Positions 25,847-34,404 of a DNA stretch of 64,000 nucleotides are shown piece by piece; within the stretch, counting starts at the first letter, position 1; each line of letters opens with the position of its first letter. The notes beneath the pieces were generated by a model. That model searched no databases. It saw only the letters and a program-made list of their open reading frames with translations, and was not told the DNA's origin. The DNA is from CAYRTV01 sp046483285 (lineage in GTDB: Bacteria; Acidobacteriota; Aminicenantia; Aminicenantales; Aminicenantaceae). The stretch lies in NCBI GenBank assembly GCA_046483285.1, contig JAWODN010000076.1, forward strand, positions 42,585 to 106,584, in the 5' to 3' direction. Made by a program: the position numbers and the translations under genes.

Positions 25847-28072
25847 ATGGTTAAAGGAAGCGAACACACAAAAATCACTAAAGACGACATGAATTTCGTC
25901 ATTGACGAATTGTCGAAAAATCACAAAGCTCCTTCTCTGCAGGAATTGATAAAGAAAGTCGCCTTCAAAAAGAATGCGAATCAATTGAACCAAGAAGTTA
26001 AGATATATGATTCCGCCTGCAAATATGAAGTGGGAGATCTGATCTGCAAGCAATACGACGAATCTCTTATGGTCAGCAGCAAGGGAAGCGAGCCGTTCAA
26101 GGGAAAAATCGTCCTGGAAGTTACGAACAAGATCCCGTTTGACAGTTTCAACTGTGAAATGCTCGAAGTGGACTACACGGGTGGTGGAACTTTCCGCAGA
26201 CACATTGATTATATGAAAAAAACCAAAACCCAGGTTATGCTCCCGTCTGCGGCGAATGGAAAAGAGGCTGAACCGGAAATCCTTCCCCGGGAAGAGGACC
26301 CCCGCTTGCATGAATTATCCATGACCGATAAGGACCTGCGTCAGCTGGGAAAAAATCTTGAAGCGGCTCTTTCGAAATCCGGCAAGTTTTTTTCTTGGAA
26401 CCACCACTGGCAGCTGACTGAAAAACAGGTTGAAGTAAGCAAAAAAACTATTGATAAAATTGAAACCGGCTTCAAGAAAAGCCGAAAGTCCGCTTCAACT
26501 GAGGAATTAGCGGCCGCTCATCTTAATGTTCAGCCGGGAGACGACCGGATGGACTTATCTTGTTTAAGTCTCAATTATGTTTTAAGCCGTTCCCGGAAAC
26601 GCAATTTTTTGTTCGTCTCCCCTGAAGGATGGGGCCGGTGGTTTCTTCGCGATATTCTTCAATCCTTTTTAAAAAACAATCCTTTGTCGGCACCAAAAAT
26701 TGCGGTTCCGGAGCTGAAAGACAAGGCTCTCCACAAAGCCCCGGACAAAAAGTTTCCTCTCAAGGTCTATCTTTCTTGGAGAGAAATTCTCGGCGGCGGA
26801 GTCATTGTTCCGGAGGAATTCAAAAGAGAGCTTTCCGCCGCCCGCGAATTCCGTTTTTTTGATGTCGAGAATAAAAAAGAATACACCGTTTATTATTATC
26901 CCGATAACCATATCTTTTTGGGATTGGATGAATATTACCAGGAATACAATGTTCCTCAGGGAGCCAGCATCACTTTGGCTAAAGAAGGCATCAACCGTTT
27001 TCGATTTTGGCTGAAAAAATCTAAAAAGAAAGTGATCCTTCCGGTGCTGAAGTATGATCCTGAAAACGACCGCTTCGCCGAAACCGGAAAAGAAATAACC
27101 ACTTATCTTCATCCCAATAAAATTATCTTTTTGGCTCATGGAACTCTAAAAAAAGTTCTTTCCTTATATCCCCAGCGGAAGGGAAAGGACCTCCGCGAAC
27201 TGCTGGTCTTGATTTTCCGTCATTTTGGACTGGAAGGCGAAGCCTTGACTCTGCATTATCTGAGAGCGTTCCATCTGGCCACCATGCTCGCAAACACCAC
27301 CACCGGAGACGTCAGCGAGACTTTACAGTCATCCCCGGAATTCATCCCCTCGGAAAAGAAAAAAGGTCTGTTTCTGTATCATGACAAATTAAAAAGAAAA
27401 GCCCAGCTCAAAAAAGAAACTGAAGCGGAAATGGAAGAAAAAGAAGAGGCCTGGGAAAAAGATGAGGAAAAAGAAGACACTGAAGAGGGGCTCCCGGAAA
27501 TCGGAACGGTAGGCGAAGTCGTTTCTCCAGAAATTATCCTTGAAGAGAAAAAAGAAATCGAGCTTCCCGAAGAAGAGGGAGAACGGGCTGTTCCTTCTGG
27601 AAAAACCGTTCCCGCCGAAGTTGCGGTTCCTGAACCTGAAGCCGAACTCGAGGATGAAGCCGAACTGGACGCGGCGGTGGAGGAAAAAGAAAAACCGGAT
27701 GAAAAAGAAAGCATCAAAAAGAAAATTGAGCTTGAAAAAAAGCCCCGGCGCCAGAAAGGCGGAAAACGTTATATTGAAGAACGCATTGAACAGGAAGAAT
27801 CCGAATGGGAAGCTTTTTATGCCCTCAAAGCCGGAGAAGAATTCGAAGATGATAAAATGGAAGAGCTTCCGGGAGCAAAAAAGCAAGAAAAAGAGAAACC
27901 TTACGGTGAGCCTGCGGAAGAGGAGAAGTCTTCATCCGGGCTGTTCGCAGAAAAGCTGAAATCCGCTTTAGGGCAAAAAGAAGAAAAACCCGGTCCCGGA
28001 AAGAAAAAATCCAAACAAAAAAAGTCCTCCCCCAAAAAAGCGTCCGGAGATGATTCCAATAAGGCAGAATAG
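25847..28072 (+). CDS. Unknown 741-residue protein with acidic/charged C-terminal tail
   Basis: No family is recognised. The start ATG 25847 lies two bases after the preceding stop; the open frame extends further upstream inside the previous gene, but that part reads as a shadow. Residues 1-500 look globular and mixed (TFRRHIDYMKKTKTQVMLPS, SRKRNFLFVSPEGWGRWFLR, EYTVYYYPDNHIFLGLDEYY). From about 530 the chain is dominated by Glu and Lys (KETEAEMEEKEEAWEKDEEK) with Pro-rich stretches, probably disordered or coiled coil, ending in a basic Lys/Ser segment. No signal peptide or membrane helix is seen. It is the last gene of the cDPGS-like/arcC operon. Confidence 0.85.
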   Translation: MVKGSEHTKITKDDMNFVIDELSKNHKAPSLQELIKKVAFKKNANQLNQEVKIYDSACKYEVGDLICKQYDESLMVSSKGSEPFKGKIVLEVTNKIPFDSFNCEMLEVDYTGGGTFRRHIDYMKKTKTQVMLPSAANGKEAEPEILPREEDPRLHELSMTDKDLRQLGKNLEAALSKSGKFFSWNHHWQLTEKQVEVSKKTIDKIETGFKKSRKSASTEELAAAHLNVQPGDDRMDLSCLSLNYVLSRSRKRNFLFVSPEGWGRWFLRDILQSFLKNNPLSAPKIAVPELKDKALHKAPDKKFPLKVYLSWREILGGGVIVPEEFKRELSAAREFRFFDVENKKEYTVYYYPDNHIFLGLDEYYQEYNVPQGASITLAKEGINRFRFWLKKSKKKVILPVLKYDPENDRFAETGKEITTYLHPNKIIFLAHGTLKKVLSLYPQRKGKDLRELLVLIFRHFGLEGEALTLHYLRAFHLATMLANTTTGDVSETLQSSPEFIPSEKKKGLFLYHDKLKRKAQLKKETEAEMEEKEEAWEKDEEKEDTEEGLPEIGTVGEVVSPEIILEEKKEIELPEEEGERAVPSGKTVPAEVAVPEPEAELEDEAELDAAVEEKEKPDEKESIKKKIELEKKPRRQKGGKRYIEERIEQEESEWEAFYALKAGEEFEDDKMEELPGAKKQEKEKPYGEPAEEEKSSSGLFAEKLKSALGQKEEKPGPGKKKSKQKKSSPKKASGDDSNKAE

Positions 28073-28106
28073 ATCAGATTAGGGATAAAGTCTTGTCATC
28101 CCCCGG

Positions 28107-28901
28107 CTATAATATGATGCGCGTCGAGCCTTCCTTGCGGGTCACTCCCATTTGATCCAGCAATTCCAGGAGGGGAATCACGAATTTTCTGGATAATCCG
28201 GTCAGTTTTTTAAATTCCGCAACCGTCAGGGTTTTCTTGCCCGGTATCTTAAGGGAAGTGATGATATCCTCCAGCCACCGGGAATGAAAAAGAATCCCTT
28301 CTTTACCGTCGATCACTTTTTTCTTCTCCAATAACATCTCCAGAAAACGGTTGAATGTTTCGGCCGACACTTCAAAATGCTGCTGAAGTTCCGTTATGCT
28401 TTTCCGCCGGAATTCTCCTTCCGCGCACATGGTTTCCAACTCGGAAAGCAAATTTTTCTGCCGCTGGGTCAGTTCCGGTTCCACCCTGACGGCTGTTAAG
28501 AGGCTTTTATCACTCCGAATTCTGCCTGAACGGATCATTCTCCGGAGAACCAATTCGATAAGCCGGTGCGGCAAGCAGAAATCCCGGAAAACTTGTTCTT
28601 TTCTTATCCCGCCGGTCCCGAAGTCCCGCTCCTGTGCGTTCTTTATGAAAGAAAACAGGCTGTCTTCAATCTCCTCCAACGCCTTTTTATCCATCACCAC
28701 CAACGGAGAGTAAACCAGAATGCGCAAACGGCCTTCCGCTTCCAAGTGTTGACAGACATCACAGACGGAAACCAAGGAAATTCCCATGGTATCCTGAATT
28801 TCTTTTCCGGTTAATCCCAACCGGCCTTTCTCGCGGACACGTCTCAGAATATTTTCCTTTATATCCGTATATTTTTCGGCCATGGTCATCGACATCCCCA
28901 T
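28107..28901 (-). CDS. Stand-alone SelB C-terminal winged-helix protein
   Basis: The 264-residue sequence matches the C-terminal half of SelB, the selenocysteine-specific elongation factor: repeated winged-helix units, with the diagnostic last unit KKTLTVAEFKKLTGLSRKFV then IPLLELLDQMGVTRKEG. ILFHSRWLEDIITSL before it is also SelB-like. The EF-Tu-like GTPase domains are absent, and upstream DNA is the end of rnr, so this is no frameshift of a full gene. The SelB C-terminus binds the SECIS hairpin in mRNA. Several ATGs are possible (28901, 28895, 28889, 28883); ATG 28889 has the best spacing from GGGGA. It starts only about seven bases after rnr. Confidence 0.85.
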   Translation of the reverse strand: MGMSMTMAEKYTDIKENILRRVREKGRLGLTGKEIQDTMGISLVSVCDVCQHLEAEGRLRILVYSPLVVMDKKALEEIEDSLFSFIKNAQERDFGTGGIRKEQVFRDFCLPHRLIELVLRRMIRSGRIRSDKSLLTAVRVEPELTQRQKNLLSELETMCAEGEFRRKSITELQQHFEVSAETFNRFLEMLLEKKKVIDGKEGILFHSRWLEDIITSLKIPGKKTLTVAEFKKLTGLSRKFVIPLLELLDQMGVTRKEGSTRIIL

Positions 28902-28908
28902 TCATTCA

Positions 28909-30957
28909 TCATACAGACTGATTCGCCGGTTTCAAACTCATGCGGGCCAATTCGGGATTAACCGAAAGCAGGATGACTTCCAATCGATCCCCCAGCTCAA
29001 ATGTTTTTCCGGTACGGCGTCCCCTCAGGGTTTTTTCACTCTTGCGAAAATAGTAATCATGGTCAAGATCCTGATACTGAATGATTCCTGATACAAAATA
29101 GTCATCCAACTCAACCACCAGCCCGGATCCGGTAATATCAACAATAAATCCGGCCAGCGTATCTCCGACCTTTGATTTGAGCAAGCGGTATATCCTCCAA
29201 TTGATCAATTCTTTTTCCGCTTCATCCGCCCGTCTCTCTGTCTCTGAACATTGCGCCGCGGTTTCCGTCAGGCCGTTGTCTTTGCTTTTTTTGTCTTGAA
29301 GAACGAATTTCAGAATCCTGTGGACGACAAGATCCGAGTACCGGCGTATCGGAGAGGTGAAATGGGTGTAATGACTTTTTCCCAATCCGTAATGTCCTTT
29401 GTTTTCCACGGAATAGATGGCCAGCCGAAGGCTTCTCAGCACCTGGATGGTGATAAACTTTTCTTCTTCCCGGCCTTCAAAATGGTCCATAACACGTTGA
29501 AGATCGCGGCGGGTTATGGCATCGGGAGGGGGAAGCGAAATTCCAAAATGCTTCAGAATTTCCCTGAGTTTATTCAAATCATTCGGATCCGGCGAGGGAT
29601 GAATCCGGTAAATAAACGGCTGCCGGCTGCCGTCTAAATATTCAGCCACCGTTTGATTGGCTGCCAGCATAAATTCTTCAATCAATTGATGGGCCTCATT
29701 CTGAAAAAAAGGCACCACCTTGTGCAGAGCCCCCTTTCGATAAATCAACTCGGGCTGGGGATGATCGAAATCCATGCTGCCGGAAGACATTCGATTTTGC
29801 CGCAGCCGGGAGGCCAATTCACGCATGTCCAGCAAATCGGAAACCAAAGAAGAATAATTCCGCCGTTCTTTTTTATCTCCTTGGAATATTTTATAAACCG
29901 ATGAATACGTCATCCTGGCCGCCGTTTGAATAATTGAAGGAAAAAATTCCCGGCTCTGCAGGCGCCCCTCTCTGTCAAATTCCATCATCACCGACATGGT
30001 TAATTTTTCCTCTTCCGGTCTCAGGCTGCATATCTCATTGGAAAGCTTCTCCTGGAGCATCGGTATCACGGCATCCGGGAAATAGACGCTGGTGCCTCGG
30101 TCAAAAGCTTGCCTGTCCAACGGGGTCCCCGGCCGCACATAATGGGAAACATCCGCAATATGAACTCCCAGCGAAAAACCGCCGTTTTTACGGCGCTTTA
30201 TACTGACCGCATCATCAAAATCGCGCGCGCTTTCTCCGTCAATGGTCATGGTGTCCCAATTGCGCAAATCACGGCGGCCGTACCTTTCTTTTTCTTGGAT
30301 GGTTCCGGGAATGGAATGGACTTGATCATAAACGTCTTCCGGGAAATCCCGGGGAAGCCCATGCTTCCGGATTATGACTTCACTGTCAACCCCGGGGTCG
30401 TCGGGAAAACCGAGCACCTCAGTGATCCGCTGACGCTCCCGGTCCACTTCAACGATCATTCCGGGATTCAGTTCCTTTCCGCCTGTTTCGACAGGGAGTT
30501 CTTCCAGAGAGGGACTCTCAAACGGAAGATAAGATGAGCGTCCCTTGAATTCCTTATATATTCCCAATACGGTTTTTTTCCGTTTCTTGACAATCCTGAT
30601 GATCCGCCCTTCCGGTTTTTCTCCCTTTTTTAAATAAACAACCTCAACCACATCTCCCTGAATCGCGCCTCCGGAAAAACGTCCGGGAATAAAGATGTCC
30701 CGAAGACCGGTTTTTTTGGGTTTGACAAATCCGAATCCTTTAAGAACAGTGATTAATTCACCGCGGATGGTGCGCTTATCCCCTTGCAACACAAACTTTT
30801 TTTTGTTTTGCGAAATGATGCCTTTTTTAAGAAGTTCCCTCAAACTTTTTTTCAGTTCGGCTTTTTCTTTCGGGCGCACATGCAGTTTGGCCGCTAATTT
30901 GGCGTAGCTCAATCCTTCCCGGTGCTTTTGCAGCAGATGCAGTATGTGGTCAATCAT
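28909..30957 (-). CDS. rnr: Ribonuclease R
   Basis: A 682-residue 3'-5' exoribonuclease. In order: N-terminal winged helix (about 1-60), two cold-shock OB domains, the RNB catalytic domain with DGESARDFDDAVS (the metal-binding Asp cluster) and HIADVSHYVRPGTPLD, then HFTSPIRRYSDLVVHRIL and a C-terminal S1 domain (VGDTLAGFIVDITGSGLVVE). ATG 30957 is chosen because a TATAAT lies only about 20 bp upstream, which would make the longer GTG start at 30987 untranslated. It probably shares a transcript with the SelB-like gene. Confidence 0.95.
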   Translation of the reverse strand: MIDHILHLLQKHREGLSYAKLAAKLHVRPKEKAELKKSLRELLKKGIISQNKKKFVLQGDKRTIRGELITVLKGFGFVKPKKTGLRDIFIPGRFSGGAIQGDVVEVVYLKKGEKPEGRIIRIVKKRKKTVLGIYKEFKGRSSYLPFESPSLEELPVETGGKELNPGMIVEVDRERQRITEVLGFPDDPGVDSEVIIRKHGLPRDFPEDVYDQVHSIPGTIQEKERYGRRDLRNWDTMTIDGESARDFDDAVSIKRRKNGGFSLGVHIADVSHYVRPGTPLDRQAFDRGTSVYFPDAVIPMLQEKLSNEICSLRPEEEKLTMSVMMEFDREGRLQSREFFPSIIQTAARMTYSSVYKIFQGDKKERRNYSSLVSDLLDMRELASRLRQNRMSSGSMDFDHPQPELIYRKGALHKVVPFFQNEAHQLIEEFMLAANQTVAEYLDGSRQPFIYRIHPSPDPNDLNKLREILKHFGISLPPPDAITRRDLQRVMDHFEGREEEKFITIQVLRSLRLAIYSVENKGHYGLGKSHYTHFTSPIRRYSDLVVHRILKFVLQDKKSKDNGLTETAAQCSETERRADEAEKELINWRIYRLLKSKVGDTLAGFIVDITGSGLVVELDDYFVSGIIQYQDLDHDYYFRKSEKTLRGRRTGKTFELGDRLEVILLSVNPELARMSLKPANQSV

Positions 30958-30978
30958 GATTTTTCTCTTTCTTGGTGT

Positions 30979-30984
30979 ATTATA
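30979..30984 (-). promoter_or_regulatory. -10 element of the rnr promoter
   Basis: A perfect TATAAT on the minus strand, inside the palindrome GTGTATAATACAC, lies 22 bp upstream of the rnr ATG. The -35 region falls in the end of the neighbouring mosaic repeat (TTCAGG, spacing 19), a weak match. The repeat may supply part of the promoter. Confidence 0.4.
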
Positions 30985-30998
30985 CACATGATGGATTA

Positions 30999-31391
30999 CT
31001 TAGCCTGAATTATTCATAAAAAAATTGCGATGTTTTTGCAATCCCTTTTTTATCAGAGATTAACATGATTTTTATTGAAAGTTCAAATAGAAAGTTTTTC
31101 ATTTTCATATTTTTATTTTAATCGCAATTTTTTTACCCTTCGGGCGGGCCGACTCTCACCGCATCTGCTTTGTTGCAGGGCATTCGCAGTGAAGTGACGA
31201 CCTTTCATTTATTTAATGTCATCCTGAGCGGAGCGAAGGATCCCGGACTGCTTCGAATTGGCAATTCATTGTCCATACGGCCTGGCGAAAGCACTCACAG
31301 ATCCCTCGTCGCTCCGCTCCTCGGGACGACATTGAATTAAAGAATTGTCGTCGTCTGCGGCAATCTCGACCCGTGAATAATTCAGGCTAAG
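30999..31391. repeat. MITE-like mosaic repeat with 18-bp terminal inverted repeats
   Basis: CTTAGCCTGAATTATTCA at 30999-31016 is repeated exactly inverted at 31374-31391. Inside are R1 copy b (31002-31136), R6 copy a (31141-31200, CGCATCTGCTTTGTTGCAGG), a GTCATCCTGAGCGGAGCGAA stretch near 31219 and R2 copy b (31300-31372). No open frame of note. The outer flanks ATGGAT/ATCCAT are also inverted. With 31392-31494 it makes up the whole rnr-sppA gap. Confidence 0.8.
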
Positions 31392-31494
31392 CGATTCATC
31401 CATATTACAGGCAGGTCAGCCCGCTTGTCTCGTCTTTATTGCTTTTCCCGCTTTAAGCTTTTCTCGCTTGTATTTTTCAGCCGGACAAACCAGA

Positions 31495-33219
31495 TTAATT
31501 CGGGGCGATCCAGAAAGGCATCAGCGCCCAGCCGAACTCATGTTCCAGTTTTTGGAAAAGGGAGTAAATTTCGCCGGCGGGACCGGGGATTTTGTGAAGA
31601 AAGCCGTTTCCGGCCATAAACCGGCCGCTCATAAGAGCGTCCCAGAGAGAAATCTTCCTCGGCCACACCTGCAGCCTCACCTCTTCTTCCAGGGGGATTC
31701 CGGCTTTTTCTTTTGCAATTTGGATGGCTTGGGAAAGCCCTCCCAATTCATCCGCCAGACCTAATTCCACAGCCTGGGCGCCGGTCCATACCCGCCCCTG
31801 ACCCAGATCGTCCACTTTTTCCTTGCTCATGTTCCGCCCGGCGGCGACTTTAGTTATGAAGTGCTGGTAGACTTGCCGGATATGCTGATCTAAAAGCTCA
31901 CGCTCTTCCTGTGTCGCCGAACGGAAGGTGGTGAACATGTCGGCCCGGTCGCCGTACTGGATTTTTTCGGCGGTGATGCCCAGTTTCCGGTACAGGCCGG
32001 CGAAATTGAACTTGGCGAAAATGACCCCGATGGATCCGGTCAGGGTTTGGGGATGGGCCACAATGGAATGGGCCGCCATGGAAACCTGGTATCCTCCGGA
32101 GCCGGCCAGATCCGACATGGAAACGATGACTGGTTTCTTTTTTTTCGCCAAAGAGACCTCCCGCCAAATTGTATCAGAGGCCACCACCGAACCGCCCGGG
32201 CTGTCGACCCGGAAGACAATTGCGGCGATGGAGTCATCATCCTTGGCTTTTCGGATCCATTCGGAAACTGTGCGGCTGCCCATAACCGAATAGGCGCCTT
32301 TTCCCGTGACGATGGGGCCGGTGCCGTATATCAACGCGATTTTTCGGCCTCTATTGAGGCCCAGGGACGAAGGAGAAATTTTCACATATTCGGCATGGCT
32401 GATCCGGTTGAATTTTTTATTTTCTCCCTTGAGAAGTTCCCGGAATTCATCTTCGTACAACAGGCCGTCAATCAGACTCGATTCTTGGGCGGCATTTCCT
32501 TGAAAGACACCCTGGTTAAGAAGATTTCGGATGTGTTCAGAAGGCTTTCCGCGGGCCTGGGCCGCGACGTCTACATAATGATCATAGATGTTCTTGTAGA
32601 TGGAATCCAGCATTTCCCGGTGCGCGGATGTGAATTCATCTTCGATGAACATGTTGTAAGCGGTTTTATACTCGCCGATTTTTTCCACTTCGGCTTCAAT
32701 CCCCAGGTTTTTCAGGGCTTGCTTGAAGAAAGGCACGTACCCGCCGATTCCATTAACGATCAACATGCCTTCGGGATGAAGAATGATCTGATCGCATGCG
32801 GTGGCCAGGTAATATTCCTTGTCGAAATCAAAAGATTCATCGATATAGGCAAAGGCTTTCTTGCCGGAGCGGCGGAAATCTAAAATCAAATTCCGGATCT
32901 CATCGGCTTTGGCCCAGTCACACTGCATCAATCCCAGCCGCAGGATGACTCCCTTGATCCGGGTGTCTTTTTTGGCCTTGCGGAGATTCCACCAGATGTC
33001 GTGCATTGACAAGGGAAGGCGCTCTGTCATGAAGGAAAAAATATTAGGGGCTGCTCTTTCATGGATTTCGCCTGAAAGAGGGATTTCCAGATAGGAATCG
33101 GATTGGACGCTGGGGGCCGTTCGGAATTGATAAAACAATAGGGATATGACGGCGATGCTGATGATGACGATAAAAATGAGAATGATAATCCAAACATATG
33201 TGCTTCGTTTCATCTTCAT
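31495..33219 (-). CDS. sppA: Signal peptide peptidase SppA, 67K type
   Basis: The 574-residue protein has one N-terminal membrane anchor (about residues 8-31) and two tandem S49 domains, as in E. coli SppA. The catalytic Lys is in EKIGEYKTAYNMF in the first half and the Ser in DLAGSGGYQVSMAA in the second. FRVDSPGGSVVASD and HPQTLTGSIGVIF are family blocks. It cuts leftover signal peptides in the inner membrane. TGGAGAC precedes the ATG. It is divergent from the ABC transporter pair; the 280-bp gap holds an R4 repeat. Confidence 0.95.
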   Translation of the reverse strand: MKMKRSTYVWIIILIFIVIISIAVISLLFYQFRTAPSVQSDSYLEIPLSGEIHERAAPNIFSFMTERLPLSMHDIWWNLRKAKKDTRIKGVILRLGLMQCDWAKADEIRNLILDFRRSGKKAFAYIDESFDFDKEYYLATACDQIILHPEGMLIVNGIGGYVPFFKQALKNLGIEAEVEKIGEYKTAYNMFIEDEFTSAHREMLDSIYKNIYDHYVDVAAQARGKPSEHIRNLLNQGVFQGNAAQESSLIDGLLYEDEFRELLKGENKKFNRISHAEYVKISPSSLGLNRGRKIALIYGTGPIVTGKGAYSVMGSRTVSEWIRKAKDDDSIAAIVFRVDSPGGSVVASDTIWREVSLAKKKKPVIVSMSDLAGSGGYQVSMAAHSIVAHPQTLTGSIGVIFAKFNFAGLYRKLGITAEKIQYGDRADMFTTFRSATQEERELLDQHIRQVYQHFITKVAAGRNMSKEKVDDLGQGRVWTGAQAVELGLADELGGLSQAIQIAKEKAGIPLEEEVRLQVWPRKISLWDALMSGRFMAGNGFLHKIPGPAGEIYSLFQKLEHEFGWALMPFWIAPN

Positions 33220-33301
33220 GTCTCCAAAAAAGTTTTGACCATCATTTCGGCCGGGTTCGTCTCTTTATAGTAAGAGATGAGCGGGGGATGAGTAAAGAAA
33301 A

Positions 33302-33475
33302 ATATTCAGGTCCGTCCAGTCCGTGCCGCCCTTGGCGCTGGTTTGAATATGGGTTCCACTTGAGTTATTATTTATCCGCAGGCCGGGTGTTGCGGCGATA
33401 CGGGATTCAGGTGCGGCTGAAGCGGCCCGGAAGATTCAGCCTTTCAACCTGGATGATGTGCGGGCCTGGATAAGT
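33302..33475 (+). repeat. R4 repeat module, copy a
   Basis: CGTGCCGCCCTTGGCGCTG, GTTTGAATATGGGTTCCACT, GAGTTATTATTTATCCG, then GATTCAGGTGCGGCTGAAGC and AAGATTCAGCCTTTCAACCT recur in diverged form at 54414-54570. A 91-codon frame across it is not conserved in the other copy, so it is not called a gene. Confidence 0.7.
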
Positions 33476-33501
33476 GAAAATTGAAGGGAAAGGATACGAG
33501 C

Positions 33502-34404
33502 ATGAATGCTCTGGTTGTGGACCATGTCACCAAGAGTTTTGGAAAATTCAAAGCCGTTGATGATCTGTCTTTCACCATCCCCAAAGGGAGTGTTTACGGA
33601 ATGCTGGGACCCAACGGGGCCGGAAAAACCACCACCATTCGTATGGTGATGAATATTATTATTCCGGATGAAGGTTCAATCATTGTGCTGGATAAGAAAA
33701 TGGATGAATCCATGAAAGAAGCGGTGGGATATCTGCCTGAAGACCGGGGCCTTTACCCTAAGATGAAGATAGGAGAGCTGCTGTATTTTCTGGCTGAACT
33801 GAAGGGTGTCACCAGGGATAAGGCCCGGGAAAATATCCACATGTGGCTGGAGCGTTTTGATTTGACCGGATGGAAGGATAAAAAAGTCGAAGAATTGTCC
33901 AAGGGGATGCAGCAAAAAGTGCAGTTCATCGCCACGTTGGTCCATCAGCCGGATATCATTATCCTGGACGAACCCTTCGGAGGAATGGATCCCGTCAATA
34001 CCAAGCTCATGAAAGACATCATGCTGGAGATGAAAGCCCAAGGTGTGACCATTATTTTTTCCACCCACAGGATGGAGCAGGTGGAGATGATCTGCGACAA
34101 CATCTGTCTGATCAATAAAGGCCGCCGGGTATTGGAGGGGAATCTCGCCCGGATAAAAAACCGGTACGGAAAAAACACCGTGGTCCTCGGATACGAAGGC
34201 GATGCGGGGTTCATAAGGAATATCCCCGCGGTTGAAAATATCGATGATTATGGGAAATTCATGGAAATCAAGCTTAAAGAAGGGAGCGATCCTCAAGAAT
34301 TACTAAAGACGGCGGCAGAAAGAATCAGAGTCAATAGATTTGAAATCAAGGAACCCACACTGAACGCCATTTTTATTGAAAAAACGGGGGAAAGAAATGC
34401 GTAA
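33502..34404 (+). CDS. ABC-2 type transporter ATP-binding protein (NatA-like)
   Basis: A 300-residue ABC ATPase with Walker A GPNGAGKTT, Q-loop region VGYLPEDRGLYPKM, signature LSKGMQQKVQFIATL, Walker B IIILDEPFGGMDP and the H-switch STHRMEQ. The C-terminal extension (about 220-300) is typical of the NatA/YhaQ group. ATG 33502 follows AAAGGA with good spacing. It is the energy unit for the permease that overlaps its end by 8 bp. NatAB exports Na+ in Bacillus; the substrate here is not known. Confidence 0.93.
   Translation: MNALVVDHVTKSFGKFKAVDDLSFTIPKGSVYGMLGPNGAGKTTTIRMVMNIIIPDEGSIIVLDKKMDESMKEAVGYLPEDRGLYPKMKIGELLYFLAELKGVTRDKARENIHMWLERFDLTGWKDKKVEELSKGMQQKVQFIATLVHQPDIIILDEPFGGMDPVNTKLMKDIMLEMKAQGVTIIFSTHRMEQVEMICDNICLINKGRRVLEGNLARIKNRYGKNTVVLGYEGDAGFIRNIPAVENIDDYGKFMEIKLKEGSDPQELLKTAAERIRVNRFEIKEPTLNAIFIEKTGERNA

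Noticed and set aside
28889..30957. Frameshifted full-length SelB
   Set aside because: Sequence upstream of the winged-helix part is the end of rnr in another frame; no EF-Tu-like GTPase motifs occur in any frame nearby.
33198..33473. 91-codon frame upstream of the ABC transporter
   Set aside because: It lies in the R4 repeat, the frame is not kept in the second copy at 54414, and there is no ribosome-binding site.
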